Shown one piece after another: positions 1 through 8,851 of a stretch of 55,040 nucleotides of DNA (position 1 is its first letter; every line of letters begins with the position of its first letter). The DNA lies in assembly GCF_014843825.1 (NCBI RefSeq), contig NZ_JHQR01000040.1, positions 1 through 55,040 of the forward strand. The letters are read 5' to 3'. The translations under genes and the position numbers were made by a program. The stretch comes from Mesorhizobium silamurunense (lineage in GTDB: Bacteria > Pseudomonadota > Alphaproteobacteria > Rhizobiales > Rhizobiaceae). Under the pieces are notes generated by a model. That model did not search any database and was not told the DNA's origin. It saw only the letters and a list, made by a program, of their open reading frames with translations.

Positions 1-14
1 TGACACAACTCGCC

Positions 15-401
15 TCATATGAGGGGGGCGGCATCGTTCAGTGCCCCACGCACCGCCGCCTCCTCGCACTCGGAGCGTATGAAGGCATGCACCAGCGTGC
101 GTATCCGTTCGAGCGGCGGTTTTCCGACGTCCTCGAGGATGCCGCACAAAAGCTCGGTCGTCTGCCGCCACTCGTCGCTCTGCAAGCGAAACAGCAACGC
201 CGCCTTGTTCGGGAAATATTGATAGAGCGAGCCGACGCTGACGCCCGCCTTCTCGGCGACGCGCGTGGTGGTGAAACGCTGCGCGCCTTCGCTCGCCAAA
301 ACCTGAGCAGCCGCCTGCAGAATCGCCGCGACGAGCTCCGTCGCGCGCGCCTGTTTGGGCTGTTTTCGGGTGGAAATTGAAGGGCTTGGGCGTTGGATCA
401 T
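15..401 (-). CDS. TetR-family transcriptional repressor, C-terminally truncated
   Basis: A TetR N-terminal DNA-binding domain is clear: helix-turn-helix at about residues 44-64 (TTRVAEKAGVSVGSLYQYFP). I start it at the ATG at 401 (MIQRPSPS); an upstream ATG at 464 lies in the space shared with the divergent methyltransferase gene. The product is only 128 residues, where TetR proteins are usually 190-210, so most of the ligand-binding domain is missing. The stop at 15-17 follows a run of six C on the coding strand; removing one base there, or the A before TATGAG, would reopen the frame toward the window edge. It probably controls the divergent methyltransferase. It is either a frameshifted pseudogene or a sequencing indel. 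Confidence 0.8.
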   Translation of the reverse strand: MIQRPSPSISTRKQPKQARATELVAAILQAAAQVLASEGAQRFTTTRVAEKAGVSVGSLYQYFPNKAALLFRLQSDEWRQTTELLCGILEDVGKPPLERIRTLVHAFIRSECEEAAVRGALNDAAPLI

Positions 402-490
402 GGCAGCGCTTGGGAAATGCGAATTGGAAACCTGAAGGATTATTCGTATTTTTCGAAGCAACACAAGAACGCAACCAATCGGAGCCCACC

Positions 491-1147
491 ATGACCACCC
501 TGACCGAAACCCCGCTGGCGCCCCTGCTCGCCCGCCTGTTCAAGGAAGCCAATGCCGCGACCAGCCCGGCGATGGCCCGGTACTCGCGCGAGGAACGGGC
601 GCGGCTGCTCGGCAGCAAGACCGAATACCTCGATTTCTACGGCAGCCTGAAGGATCTCTGGCTCGCGGTTTCGCCTGAGACCGGCACGCTGCTCTACATG
701 CTGGCGCGCAGCACCGGCGCGCGTATCATCGTCGAGTTCGGCACTTCGTTCGGCATCTCGACGCTCTATCTTGCCGCGGCACTCAGGGACAATGGCGGCG
801 GCCGCCTGATCACCACGGAATTCGAACCCTCCAAGGTGGTGCGCGCCAGGGCCAATCTCGCCGAAGGCGGCCTTCTCGACCTGGTCGATATCCGCGAGGG
901 CGATGCGCTGGAGACGCTGAGCGCCGACCTGCCCGACCGCATAGACCTTCTGCTGCTCGACGGCGCGAAGGCGCTCTACCCGGAAATCCTCGGCCTGGTA
1001 GAGAGCCGGCTCAGGCCCGGCGCGCTAGTCATCGCCGACAATGCCGACTTCTCTCCGGAATATCTGGAGCGGGTGCGCTCGCCGGCGGGCGGCTATATGT
1101 CGACGCCGTTCGGCGACGACGTCGAACTGTCGATGCGGCTCGGCTGA
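491..1147 (+). CDS. O-methyltransferase, class I SAM-dependent (COMT/YrrM type)
   Basis: 218 residues. The SAM-binding motif I is VEFGTSFGIS (about 81-90), followed by the acidic TTEFEP (108-113) and the LLLLDGAK strand (153-160), the order seen in catechol or caffeoyl-CoA O-methyltransferase-like proteins. No signal peptide, so it is cytosolic. The ATG at 491 is chosen because GGAG precedes it at 481 and the domain starts there; the reading frame opens further upstream inside the TetR promoter region. Divergent from the TetR gene, which suggests substrate-responsive expression. The methyl acceptor cannot be told from sequence. Confidence 0.88.
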   Translation: MTTLTETPLAPLLARLFKEANAATSPAMARYSREERARLLGSKTEYLDFYGSLKDLWLAVSPETGTLLYMLARSTGARIIVEFGTSFGISTLYLAAALRDNGGGRLITTEFEPSKVVRARANLAEGGLLDLVDIREGDALETLSADLPDRIDLLLLDGAKALYPEILGLVESRLRPGALVIADNADFSPEYLERVRSPAGGYMSTPFGDDVELSMRLG

Positions 1148-1272
1148 AAAGCCCGGCACAAGCATATCAACACTCACGCCGCTCTTCGAGCGGCCGTAGG
1201 CGTTCACGTCAGCCAACGCGCCATCCCGGCCCTCGGGCCTCGAGCCCCGGGTCTTTGACGCTAGGTGACATC

Positions 1273-2490
1273 ATGACCGCAATTTCATCCTCCTGGCGCG
1301 GGCTGCCGCGCCCGGCGCTGCTCGGCCTCTTCCTGTTCTTCTGCGCCGGCTTCGCCGACGGCGCGCTGGTGCCGTTCTTTCCGCTCTGGGCCAGCAGCGA
1401 AGCCGACATTCCCATAGGCGCGATCGGGCTGCTGTTCGGCTGCTATGCCGGCGGCGAATTGATCGCGGCGCCGCTGATCGGCGGCATCGCCGATCGGGTT
1501 GGCCGGCGGCCGGTGCTGATTTTCTCATCGCTCGGCGTGGGGTGCGGCTTCGTCGCCCTGTTCTTCATCCACGGCGTTGCAGCAACCGCGATCGTGCTCA
1601 TTTTGACCGGCATGTGCGAGTCGGTGCTCCATCCGACCATCCTCACCGCGATCGCCGATGTGACCGAGCCGTCAGCGCATCCGCGCTGGTTCAGCATGGC
1701 GCGCGTCAGCTCGAGCGCGGGACAGATCCTCGGACCGCCCTGCGGCGCCCTGCTGGCGCTGCTGTCGCTCAGCACCGTGTTTCTCGCCGCCGGCGGCATG
1801 CTCATTCTGGGCGGTGTCGTGATGCTGGCGGCGCTTGGCGAGACGATCGGCAGCGGGCGCGCCGGCGGTCAGCACGAAGAGGAAGAGGAGGAAGGCCTGT
1901 CGGCGCTGCTGCCGGCCTTCCGCGACGGCCGCCTGGCGAAGCTGCTCCTCTGGGTCGTGCTATTCGAGATTTCCGGCAACTGGATCGAGGCCGTCATCCC
2001 GCTCTATGCGCAGGACGCCGGCACGCTTTCCCCATCCGGCATCGGCACGCTGTTCGCCTATGCGGCCGCTTTGACCGTGGGCTTGCAGATGCTGGTGAGC
2101 CGCTTTGCCGAGGCGCGAACAGCACTTTGGCTGACCGCCGGCGCCGGCCTCTCGACCATCGCCGCCTTTGTCCTGCTCATGGCGTCGCCGGCAACGCCCT
2201 CGCTGATTGCCGCCGTCAGCCTGTGCTCGGTGGCGCAGATGCTGGTCGGGCCGCTCGTGCCGACAGCGGTCAACGCGCTCGCGCCCGTGGCGCGACGCGC
2301 CTCCTATATGGCGGCCTCGTCGGTGGCGGTCGACCTCAAGGACTCGCTCGGACCCTCGATCGGCACAGCGCTCTATGCGCTTGCGCCCCGCCTGCCCTGG
2401 GTCGCCGGCATTCCGCTGGTGGCGATCGCTTCGCTCGGATTGGGCGTAGCGATCGGGAGGGCGCGGCACGTTTCTGGCATGGCGACTTGA
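1273..2490 (+). CDS. MFS transporter, 12 TM, drug/metabolite exporter type
   Basis: 405 residues of hydrophobic segments in two six-helix halves, separated by an acidic central loop with a run of glutamates (HEEEEEEGL). Loop 2-3 carries the MFS signature GGIADRVGRRPVL. The ATG at 1273 is preceded by AGGTGA (1262-1267); the frame also has a TTG at 1255 but without a good ribosome site. It follows the methyltransferase gene on the same strand by 125 bases, so it may export the methylated product or be independent. Substrate unknown. Confidence 0.88.
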   Translation: MTAISSSWRGLPRPALLGLFLFFCAGFADGALVPFFPLWASSEADIPIGAIGLLFGCYAGGELIAAPLIGGIADRVGRRPVLIFSSLGVGCGFVALFFIHGVAATAIVLILTGMCESVLHPTILTAIADVTEPSAHPRWFSMARVSSSAGQILGPPCGALLALLSLSTVFLAAGGMLILGGVVMLAALGETIGSGRAGGQHEEEEEEGLSALLPAFRDGRLAKLLLWVVLFEISGNWIEAVIPLYAQDAGTLSPSGIGTLFAYAAALTVGLQMLVSRFAEARTALWLTAGAGLSTIAAFVLLMASPATPSLIAAVSLCSVAQMLVGPLVPTAVNALAPVARRASYMAASSVAVDLKDSLGPSIGTALYALAPRLPWVAGIPLVAIASLGLGVAIGRARHVSGMAT

Positions 2491-2537
2491 GAGGCGAGTT
2501 TCGACGCAGAGGCCTCCAGGCCGGAGAAAGCCGCGGC

Positions 2538-2645
2538 CTAAAGCATGTCTCCCGAAAGTGGGAACCGGTTTCGGGGGCAAGACACGCGTAAAATCAATGA
2601 CCTAAAGCGCACTGAGCGAATCTGAAAGATCGCGACGCGCTTTAG
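2538..2645. repeat. RIME-type palindromic intergenic repeat (copy 1)
   Basis: Begins CTAAAGCATGTCTCCCGAAA, contains the inverted CCCGAAA..TTTCGGG core, and ends in a second hairpin with arms CTAAAGCGC (2602-2610) and GCGCTTTAG (2637-2645). The first part recurs in opposite orientation at 44959-45028. It sits between two convergent genes. Repeats of this kind are widespread in rhizobial genomes; the family name is my recognition, the two copies are directly visible. Confidence 0.8.
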
Positions 2646-2695
2646 TCGTCAGGCCCGGCGATGGAGGAGCAGCCTTGACGCAAAAGGGCCAGCGA

Positions 2696-3355
2696 TCAGC
2701 CCACTGGCTGCAGCGGGTCGCCGCCGATCTTGGAAAGCTGGATGACCGCCTGGGTGCGGCTGTCGACGCCGAGCTTTTGCAATATGGCCGAGACATGCGC
2801 CTTGATGGTGGCCTCGGAGACGCCAAGCTCATAGGCGATCTGCTTGTTGAGCAGCCCTTCGGCCAGCATGCCGAGCACCCGCGTCTGCTGCGGCGTCAGC
2901 GCCTGCAGCCGCTTGATCAGCTCCGAAATCTCGGGATCGCGCTCGACGCCGAGCTCGATCCCGGCGGGCGCGGCGATATCACCGGCAAGCACGGCCTGCA
3001 CGGCGGCGCGAATTTCCTCCATGCTTGCCGATTTGGAGATGAAACCGGAAGCGCCGAGATCGAGCGCGCGGCGGATGGTGACTGGATCGTCATGGGCCGA
3101 CACCACCACCAGCGGCACCGAGGAATGGATGCCGCGCAGAGAGATCAGGCCCGACAGGCCGCTGGCGCCCGGCATCGAGAGGTCGAGCAGCACCATGTCG
3201 ATGTCTTCATTGGCAAGGACAAGCGCCTTGGCGCTTTCGAAATCGCCGGCCTCGTGGATGGCGGCGACATCGCCGATGCCGGCAAGCGCCTCCTTCAGCG
3301 CACCGCGAAACAGCGGATGGTCGTCGGCAATGACGAAGGTGTGGCCCGACGGCAA
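2696..3355 (-). CDS. NarL/FixJ-family response regulator
   Basis: 219 residues: receiver domain (1-125) with acidic pair D11-D12, phospho-acceptor D58 in VLLDLSMPG, switch S86 and K108, then a LuxR-type helix-turn-helix (about 150-210, TPQQTRVLGMLAEGLLNKQI). Start is a TTG at 3355 because a strong GGGGAGGA sits a few bases before it and MPSGHTFVIADD begins the receiver; no ATG fits. No histidine kinase is adjacent, so this is an orphan regulator whose partner must be elsewhere. Targets unknown. Confidence 0.9.
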   Translation of the reverse strand: MPSGHTFVIADDHPLFRGALKEALAGIGDVAAIHEAGDFESAKALVLANEDIDMVLLDLSMPGASGLSGLISLRGIHSSVPLVVVSAHDDPVTIRRALDLGASGFISKSASMEEIRAAVQAVLAGDIAAPAGIELGVERDPEISELIKRLQALTPQQTRVLGMLAEGLLNKQIAYELGVSEATIKAHVSAILQKLGVDSRTQAVIQLSKIGGDPLQPVG

Positions 3356-3471
3356 ATATTCCTCCCCGTCCCATCACTGATTGTGTGCTTCTTGCGGGAT
3401 CGGAACGATTATGCGGCGGCGCGGCGCGTTTTCAAGCAGCAAAGGCCGCGCGCAGGCTTTTTCCCAAGGGA

Positions 3472-3909
3472 TCAGGTCTTTTGCGGAGTGGGCTTCGCGC
3501 CGCCGTCGCCTTCTTCCTTGTCCATATCCTTCACGATGTCCATGAAGCTGCGGAAGAAGCGCTCCATGTAGCTCATCGTCTTGTTGAAATCCTCCTCGCT
3601 CGGCAGGTTGGATTCGAGCCGGGCGGAGGGCGTGTTCTCGAGCTTGGCGACGCGCTCATCCAGCGCCTTCACCGAACTCTGCAGCCGGTCGATCTCGTCC
3701 TGGATGGCGGCGCGCTCGTCGGACGCCATCTTGCAGACGAGCTGGCCGGAGCGCTCTTCGCAGATCGACATCGCGCCGGTCTGGGTGTCCATGCGGACAT
3801 AGCCGTTGGCCGACTTTTCGAGCCGATAGCGGTCGGTCTCCTCGGAATAGGCCGATGCGGCGACCAGCGAGCAAAGCGCCGCCGGGATCAGGATGTGCTG
3901 CAGACGCAT
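3472..3909 (-). CDS. Secreted coiled-coil protein, unknown function
   Basis: 145 residues with a signal peptide (MRLQHILIPAALCSLVAASA, cut near residue 20), a short domain with two cysteines (SICEERSGQLVCKM) that could form a disulfide in the periplasm, a coiled coil at about 65-95 (DEIDRLQSSVKALDERVAKL) and a charged tail. I recognise no catalytic motif. It resembles small conserved periplasmic proteins of Rhizobiales annotated as hypothetical. It is followed on the same strand by the response regulator, 116 bases away. Confidence 0.75.
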   Translation of the reverse strand: MRLQHILIPAALCSLVAASAYSEETDRYRLEKSANGYVRMDTQTGAMSICEERSGQLVCKMASDERAAIQDEIDRLQSSVKALDERVAKLENTPSARLESNLPSEEDFNKTMSYMERFFRSFMDIVKDMDKEEGDGGAKPTPQKT

Positions 3910-4024
3910 GTTGTTTATCCTCCATGAGCCGTTGAGCCAAGAATATCACAGGTTTGCGCCTGAAATGGGGAAGAGATTCGCAAGCACCCTTTCCCCCATG
4001 GTTCGTTCGGACTATAGCGCGACA

Positions 4025-4375
4025 ATGTCTCAGATTATCTACAAGATCGCGCCTGAAGCCACGTGGCGCGAAGCGGAGCGGAACGGCCGTTTCACCGGAG
4101 CGCCGATCGACATCGCCGACGGCTTCATCCACTTCTCCACCGCTGCCCAAGTGCGTGAGACGGCGGCCAAGCATTTCGCTGGCGAGACGGACCTGCTTCT
4201 GATTGCTGTCGATGGAGCGCGGCTGGGTGAGGCGCTGAAATACGAGGTGTCGCGCGGCGGCGCCTTGTTCCCGCATCTCTACGCCCCGCTCGACCTCGAT
4301 GCCGTCCTCTGGGCAAGGCCACTGCCGCTGGGCAGCGATGGCCGGCATCAATTCCCTATGCTGGAGGGCGAATGA
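4025..4375 (+). CDS. DUF952 family protein
   Basis: 116 residues, the usual length for DUF952. The start is the ATG of MSQIIYKIAPEATWREAE; the frame is open further upstream but homology-like sequence begins here. Typical family segments are seen: GFIHFSTAAQVRETA and the C-terminal LFPHLYAPLDLDAV. Function is not established; the fold is related to ADP-ribosyltransferase-like or glutathione S-transferase-adjacent small proteins. Its stop overlaps the pyrD start (ATGA), so the two are translationally coupled, a pairing common in Rhizobiales. Confidence 0.88.
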   Translation: MSQIIYKIAPEATWREAERNGRFTGAPIDIADGFIHFSTAAQVRETAAKHFAGETDLLLIAVDGARLGEALKYEVSRGGALFPHLYAPLDLDAVLWARPLPLGSDGRHQFPMLEGE

Positions 4376-5445
4376 GCGTGCTCGACCGGATCGGCCAGAA
4401 GCTGCTTTTCTCCTTCGATCCGGAAACCGCGCACGGCCTTTCCATAGCGGCGCTGAGATGCGGCCTGCCGGTCGGCTCGCCATCCCCGCGCGACGCGCGG
4501 CTCAAGGTCAGCCTTTGCGGCCTCGATTTCCCCAACCCGCTCGGCATGGCCGCCGGCTACGACAAGAACGCCGAGGTGCCTGATGCGCTGCTCAGGCTCG
4601 GCTTCGGCTTCGCCGAGGTCGGCACGATCACACCGCTGCCGCAGCCAGGTAACCCGAAGCCGCGCATCTTCCGGCTGACTGCCGACGGGGCCGTGATCAA
4701 CCGGCTCGGCTTCAACAATGAAGGCCATGACGTTGCCGAAAAGCGCCTTGCTGGGCGCAAGGGGCGTGGCGGCATCGTCGGCGTCAACATCGGCGCCAAC
4801 AAGGACAGCGCCGACCGCGTCGGCGACTATGAGCGCGGCGTGACCCGCTTTGCGCCCTATGCCAGCTATCTGACCGTCAACATCTCCTCGCCCAACACGC
4901 CCGGCCTGCGCAACATGCAGGCGCGTGAGCAGCTCGGCGAGCTGTTGTCGCGCGTGATGGCGGCCCGTGCCGCGGCTTCGGCGCAGCCGCCTGTCTTTCT
5001 CAAGATCGCGCCGGATCTCGTCGAAGCGGAACTGGAAGACATCGCCGCCGAGGTCATCGAAAAAAAGATCGACGGAGTCATCGTTTCCAACACGACGCTT
5101 TCGCGGGCTGGGTTGCGGAGCGCAAGCCTCGCGGGCGAAGCCGGCGGGCTGTCGGGCAAGCCGCTTTTCGAGCGCTCGACGGCGGTGCTCGCCCGGATGC
5201 GCAAGCTGCTTGGCCCAAAAATGGCGATCATCGGCGTCGGCGGAGTCGACTCGGCGGAAACCGCACTGGAAAAAATCCGCGCCGGCGCCGATCTCGTCCA
5301 GCTCTATACCGGCATGATCTATGCGGGACCGGCGCTGCCCGCGCGCATCGTTGCCGGCATGGCGCGGTCCGCGGATCGGGAGCGTCTCAAATCCATCGGA
5401 GAACTGCGCGACACCGGCTGCGCAAACTGGTCCAAGCGACTCTGA
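4372..5445 (+). CDS. pyrD: Dihydroorotate dehydrogenase (quinone), class 2
   Basis: 357 residues, full length for class 2 DHODH, which oxidises dihydroorotate to orotate with ubiquinone at the inner membrane in pyrimidine synthesis. Seen: the N-terminal quinone-tunnel helices, GMAAGYDKNAEV, the catalytic-serine loop TVNISSPNTPGLR, the substrate loop VSNTTLSR and the FMN phosphate site GVGGVDSAETALEKI then VQLYTGMIYAGP. The ATG overlaps the DUF952 stop by four bases. No other pyr genes are close. Confidence 0.97.
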   Translation: MSVLDRIGQKLLFSFDPETAHGLSIAALRCGLPVGSPSPRDARLKVSLCGLDFPNPLGMAAGYDKNAEVPDALLRLGFGFAEVGTITPLPQPGNPKPRIFRLTADGAVINRLGFNNEGHDVAEKRLAGRKGRGGIVGVNIGANKDSADRVGDYERGVTRFAPYASYLTVNISSPNTPGLRNMQAREQLGELLSRVMAARAAASAQPPVFLKIAPDLVEAELEDIAAEVIEKKIDGVIVSNTTLSRAGLRSASLAGEAGGLSGKPLFERSTAVLARMRKLLGPKMAIIGVGGVDSAETALEKIRAGADLVQLYTGMIYAGPALPARIVAGMARSADRERLKSIGELRDTGCANWSKRL

Positions 5446-5475
5446 CGAGCTCCGACGAAACCGGGAAGACAGACA

Positions 5476-6438
5476 ATGGCCGAGGTTCTGAACTCCGTCG
5501 TAGACTCGATCGGCGGCACTCCATTGGTCCGGCTCGACAGGCTGACGGCGCAGGCGGGCGTCAAGGGCGGGATCCTCGCCAAGCTGGAATATCTCAACCC
5601 GGGCTTTTCGAAGAAGGATCGCGCGGCGCTTGGAATAATCGAGGAAGCCGAAAGATCTGGCGCCATCAAACCGGGACAAACGGTGGTCGAGCTTACCTCC
5701 GGAAATATGGGCACGGGCCTCGCGATCATCTGTGCGGTCAGGGGCTACCCCTTCGTCGCGGTGATGTCGAAAGGCAATTCTGAAGAGCGCGCGCGAATGA
5801 TGACGGCGCTCGGCGCGGAAGTGATTCTCGTGGACCAACTGCCGGGGTCGGTGCCGGGGCAGGTATCGGGTGGCGATTTGGCGCTCGTCGAGCAGACCGC
5901 CAAGGCGGTGGCGGCGGAACGAGGCGCGTTTCGCGCCGATCAGTTCCATCGCGACGGGAACTGGCTTGCGCACTATCACGGGACCGGGCCGGAAATCTGG
6001 GACGCCAGCCATGGCGCTGTCGACGCGTTCGTCGACTTCGTCGGCTCGGGCGGAACCTATACGGGGGTAGCGAGGGCGCTCAAGGAACGCAATCCCCTGA
6101 TCAAGTGCTTCATCGTCGAGCCCAAGGGCGCCGCCGCCCTCGCGGGAGAGCCCATCACCCAATCCGAACATCCCATTCAAGGCGGCGGCTATGCCATGCC
6201 GGACCTGGCGTTCCTGAACAACGTGCCCGTCGATGGTTATCTTCAGGTTTCCGGCGATGAGGCACGCCAGGCCACGCGCCTGCTCGCGCGCAGCGAAGGC
6301 ATCTTCGGCGGCTTCTCCTCCGGAGCGAATGTGGCTGCGGCGTTGCGACTTCTAGACGGCGATCAATCAGGCAAGACGATAGCCGTCGTCATTTGCGACT
6401 CCGGACTGAAGTACCTGTCGACCGACCTCTGGAGCTAA
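5476..6438 (+). CDS. PLP-dependent cysteine synthase-like enzyme
   Basis: 320 residues of the fold-type II cysteine synthase family. The PLP lysine lies in FSKKDRAALGII, the substrate loop reads TSGNMGTGLA, the phosphate loop VGSGGTYTGVA and the C-terminal SSGANVAAAL. Canonical CysK has TSGNTG in the loop, so the T-to-M change may mean a substrate other than O-acetylserine (cyanoalanine, diaminopropionate or similar). No cysE or sulfur genes adjoin it. It starts 30 bases after pyrD with GGGAAG before the ATG and may be co-transcribed. Confidence 0.85.
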   Translation: MAEVLNSVVDSIGGTPLVRLDRLTAQAGVKGGILAKLEYLNPGFSKKDRAALGIIEEAERSGAIKPGQTVVELTSGNMGTGLAIICAVRGYPFVAVMSKGNSEERARMMTALGAEVILVDQLPGSVPGQVSGGDLALVEQTAKAVAAERGAFRADQFHRDGNWLAHYHGTGPEIWDASHGAVDAFVDFVGSGGTYTGVARALKERNPLIKCFIVEPKGAAALAGEPITQSEHPIQGGGYAMPDLAFLNNVPVDGYLQVSGDEARQATRLLARSEGIFGGFSSGANVAAALRLLDGDQSGKTIAVVICDSGLKYLSTDLWS

Positions 6439-6475
6439 AGAATCAACACTGCCAGCCCTGCCCGCGACGAAGGCG

Positions 6476-7813
6476 CTAAAAAGCCGTTCGCACCCTGAGC
6501 CGCAGCACCGCAACTAGGCTCAAACCCCGCACCAGCAGAAAGACGTGCAGCGCCGCCCACAGGCCGTTGTTGCCGAAGGCGGGCGCCAGCGTGATGAGCG
6601 CGCCGCTGAAGGCGAGGAACGACACAAGCATCATGTTGCGCATGTCGCGCGACCAGGTGGCGCCGATGAAGACGCCGTCCATCTGGAAAGCGAGCACGCC
6701 GCTCAGCGCCGTGAAGGCGGCCCACGGCAGGTAGGCGTCGGCGGCCTGGCGGACATCCGCCGAGGTCGTCACCAGCGCCACCAGACTGGTGCCGGCCGTC
6801 AGCAGCACCAGCGTCGCAACGCCGGCGAGACCGAAACCCCAGATCAGCGTCAGCCGCACGGCCTGCCGGAACGGTGTTGCCGCATGCGCGCCGATAGCGC
6901 GGCCGACGAGTTGCTCGGCGGCGGTCGCAAAGCCGTCGAGGAAGTAGCCGGCGATGAGGAAGAAGTTCATCAGCACGGCGTTGGCGGCGAGCGTCACCGT
7001 GCCGAACTGCGCGCCCTGCCTGGTGAACAGCGCGAAAGCGGCAAGCAGCGAGAAGGAGCGGATCATGATGTCGCGGTTGAGCGACAGCATGCGCCGGTAG
7101 GCCGGCAGGTCGAGGATGCGCCGGCGCGACGGCCGCTCCAGCTTGCGGAAGCGGCTGAGCACGATGGCAAAGCCGAGCAGCATCGCCAGGAATTCACCGG
7201 TGACGGTCGCCGAGGCCACGCCGGCGACACCCCAGCCGAGCTCGAGGCCGAGCAGGAAACAGAGCAGGATGTTGATGCCGTTGAGCACCGCCTGCAGCAT
7301 CAGCCCGAGCCCGCCCTCGCCGCGCCCCAGCACGTAGCCCAATATGGCGTAGTTGGTGAGCGAGAAGGGCGCGGCGAGCAGCCTGATGCGGATATAGACC
7401 GACATTGCCGCGCTGACGCGCGGCTCGGCGCCCATGAACCACTGGCCGGCCACGGCAAAGAGCGGGGCAAGTGCGGCAAGCACGACGCCGGCGACGACCG
7501 CGATCAGCACGGCCCGCCAGAGAACGGCCTGTTCCTCCAACGGATCGCCGCGCCCGAAAGCCTGGGCGACGAGGCCGGTGGTGCCGGAGCGCAGGAAGTT
7601 GAATGTGGTGAAGACGACGTCGAACACCAGCGCGCCTGCGGCCAGGCCGCCGAGCAGGGCCGCGTCGCCGAACTGTCCGACAACCGCCGTGTCGACGATG
7701 CCGAGCAGTGGCGTCGTCAGATAGGCAAGCGTCATCGGCACGGCAATCGCCAGCACCGAGCGGTTGCTGACGTTGAAGGATCTGGCGTTTATCTGGGTCG
7801 CACCCTTATCCAA
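6476..7813 (-). CDS. MATE family efflux transporter (DinF-like)
   Basis: 445 residues with 12 hydrophobic segments in two halves, as in MATE exporters driven by H+ or Na+. Typical family sequence: TTPLLGIVDTAVVGQFGDAA at the first helix and GFATAAEQLVGRAIGA in the seventh-eighth region. No ATG gives a complete first helix; I use TTG at 7813 (MDKGATQINARS), preceded by AAGGCAG. The open frame runs far upstream but antisense to the deacetylase gene, so that extension is not real. Substrate unknown. Confidence 0.88.
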   Translation of the reverse strand: MDKGATQINARSFNVSNRSVLAIAVPMTLAYLTTPLLGIVDTAVVGQFGDAALLGGLAAGALVFDVVFTTFNFLRSGTTGLVAQAFGRGDPLEEQAVLWRAVLIAVVAGVVLAALAPLFAVAGQWFMGAEPRVSAAMSVYIRIRLLAAPFSLTNYAILGYVLGRGEGGLGLMLQAVLNGINILLCFLLGLELGWGVAGVASATVTGEFLAMLLGFAIVLSRFRKLERPSRRRILDLPAYRRMLSLNRDIMIRSFSLLAAFALFTRQGAQFGTVTLAANAVLMNFFLIAGYFLDGFATAAEQLVGRAIGAHAATPFRQAVRLTLIWGFGLAGVATLVLLTAGTSLVALVTTSADVRQAADAYLPWAAFTALSGVLAFQMDGVFIGATWSRDMRNMMLVSFLAFSGALITLAPAFGNNGLWAALHVFLLVRGLSLVAVLRLRVRTAF

Positions 7814-7936
7814 GGATTGCTGCCTTGCTCGTTGCGGCTTGATCGAACAGCCGATGTGCCCCAGTTTGCCGCTGCCGCGCAATCGCCAACCCGTGGCGGC
7901 CAACTGAATTCCAGCTCTGGCGCAGGCTGCCCCATC

Positions 7937-8839
7937 ATGCCCTTGCAGATCGTCCACCACCCCGACTACGACGCCGGCTTCGCCGTCAACCACCGCTTTC
8001 CGATGAGCAAATATCCGTTGCTGATGGAGGCCTTGCGCGCCCGCGGCTTGGCCGTTTCGGAGGCGCTTTCGATGCCGGGACCGGCGCCGGCCGCATGGCT
8101 GAAGCTCGCGCATGCGGCCGACTATGTCGACCAGGTGCTGGCCTGCGAGGTGCCAGCGAAGATCGAGCGCGAGATCGGTTTTCCGGTCGGCCAGCGCGTG
8201 TCGCTGAGGGCTCAGCTTGCCACCGCAGGTACGGTTCTGGCGGCGCGGCTGGCGCTGAAGCACGGCATCGCCTGCAACGCTGCCGGCGGCAGCCATCACG
8301 CCAGGCGCGAGCACGGCGCGGGCTTCTGCACCTTCAACGACGTGGCGGTAGCGTCGCTGGCGCTGCTTGCGGAGCGCGCCGTCGAAAACATCCTGGTCGT
8401 CGATCTCGATGTCCATCAGGGCGACGGCACGGCGGACATCCTGAAGGACGAACCCCGCGCCTTCACCTTTTCCATGCATGGCGAGCGCAACTATCCGGCG
8501 CGCAAGATCGCCTCCGATCTCGATATCGCCTTGCCCGACGGCACCGGCGATACCGCCTATGTCGACCGGCTCCGCGCCATTCTTCCGGAGCTTTCCGCAA
8601 GACGGCGCTGGGACATCGTCTTCTACAATGCCGGCGTCGATGTCCACGCCGAGGACCGGCTCGGCCGGCTATCGTTGACCGATGACGGCCTGCGCGCCCG
8701 CGACAGGACGGTGATCAGCCATTTCCGCGCCCGCGGCATCCCGCTGTGCGGCGTCATCGGCGGCGGCTATTCGACCGACGTGCCGGCACTTGCCGCGCGC
8801 CACGCCATCCTGTTCGAAACGGCAGCTGCCTATGCCTGA
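7937..8839 (+). CDS. Histone deacetylase family protein (class II-like amidohydrolase)
   Basis: 300 residues, the size of bacterial acetylpolyamine amidohydrolase / HDAC-like proteins, Zn-dependent enzymes that remove acetyl groups. Catalytic features are intact: the histidine pair in GGSHHARREHGAGFC, the metal-binding DLDVHQGDGT, NAGVDVHAEDRLG and the C-terminal GGGYS. Cytosolic. Divergent from the MATE gene with 123 bases between. The true acetyl substrate cannot be inferred here. Confidence 0.92.
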   Translation: MPLQIVHHPDYDAGFAVNHRFPMSKYPLLMEALRARGLAVSEALSMPGPAPAAWLKLAHAADYVDQVLACEVPAKIEREIGFPVGQRVSLRAQLATAGTVLAARLALKHGIACNAAGGSHHARREHGAGFCTFNDVAVASLALLAERAVENILVVDLDVHQGDGTADILKDEPRAFTFSMHGERNYPARKIASDLDIALPDGTGDTAYVDRLRAILPELSARRRWDIVFYNAGVDVHAEDRLGRLSLTDDGLRARDRTVISHFRARGIPLCGVIGGGYSTDVPALAARHAILFETAAAYA

Positions 8840-8851
8840 CGGCTCGACAGG

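Noticed and set aside
4348..6180. 610-codon frame antisense to pyrD and the cysteine-synthase-like gene
   Set aside because: Arg/His-rich shadow; both sense genes have full conserved motifs.
6545..7936. Long N-terminal extension of the deacetylase frame
   Set aside because: It runs antisense through the whole MATE gene; the deacetylase domain starts at 7937.
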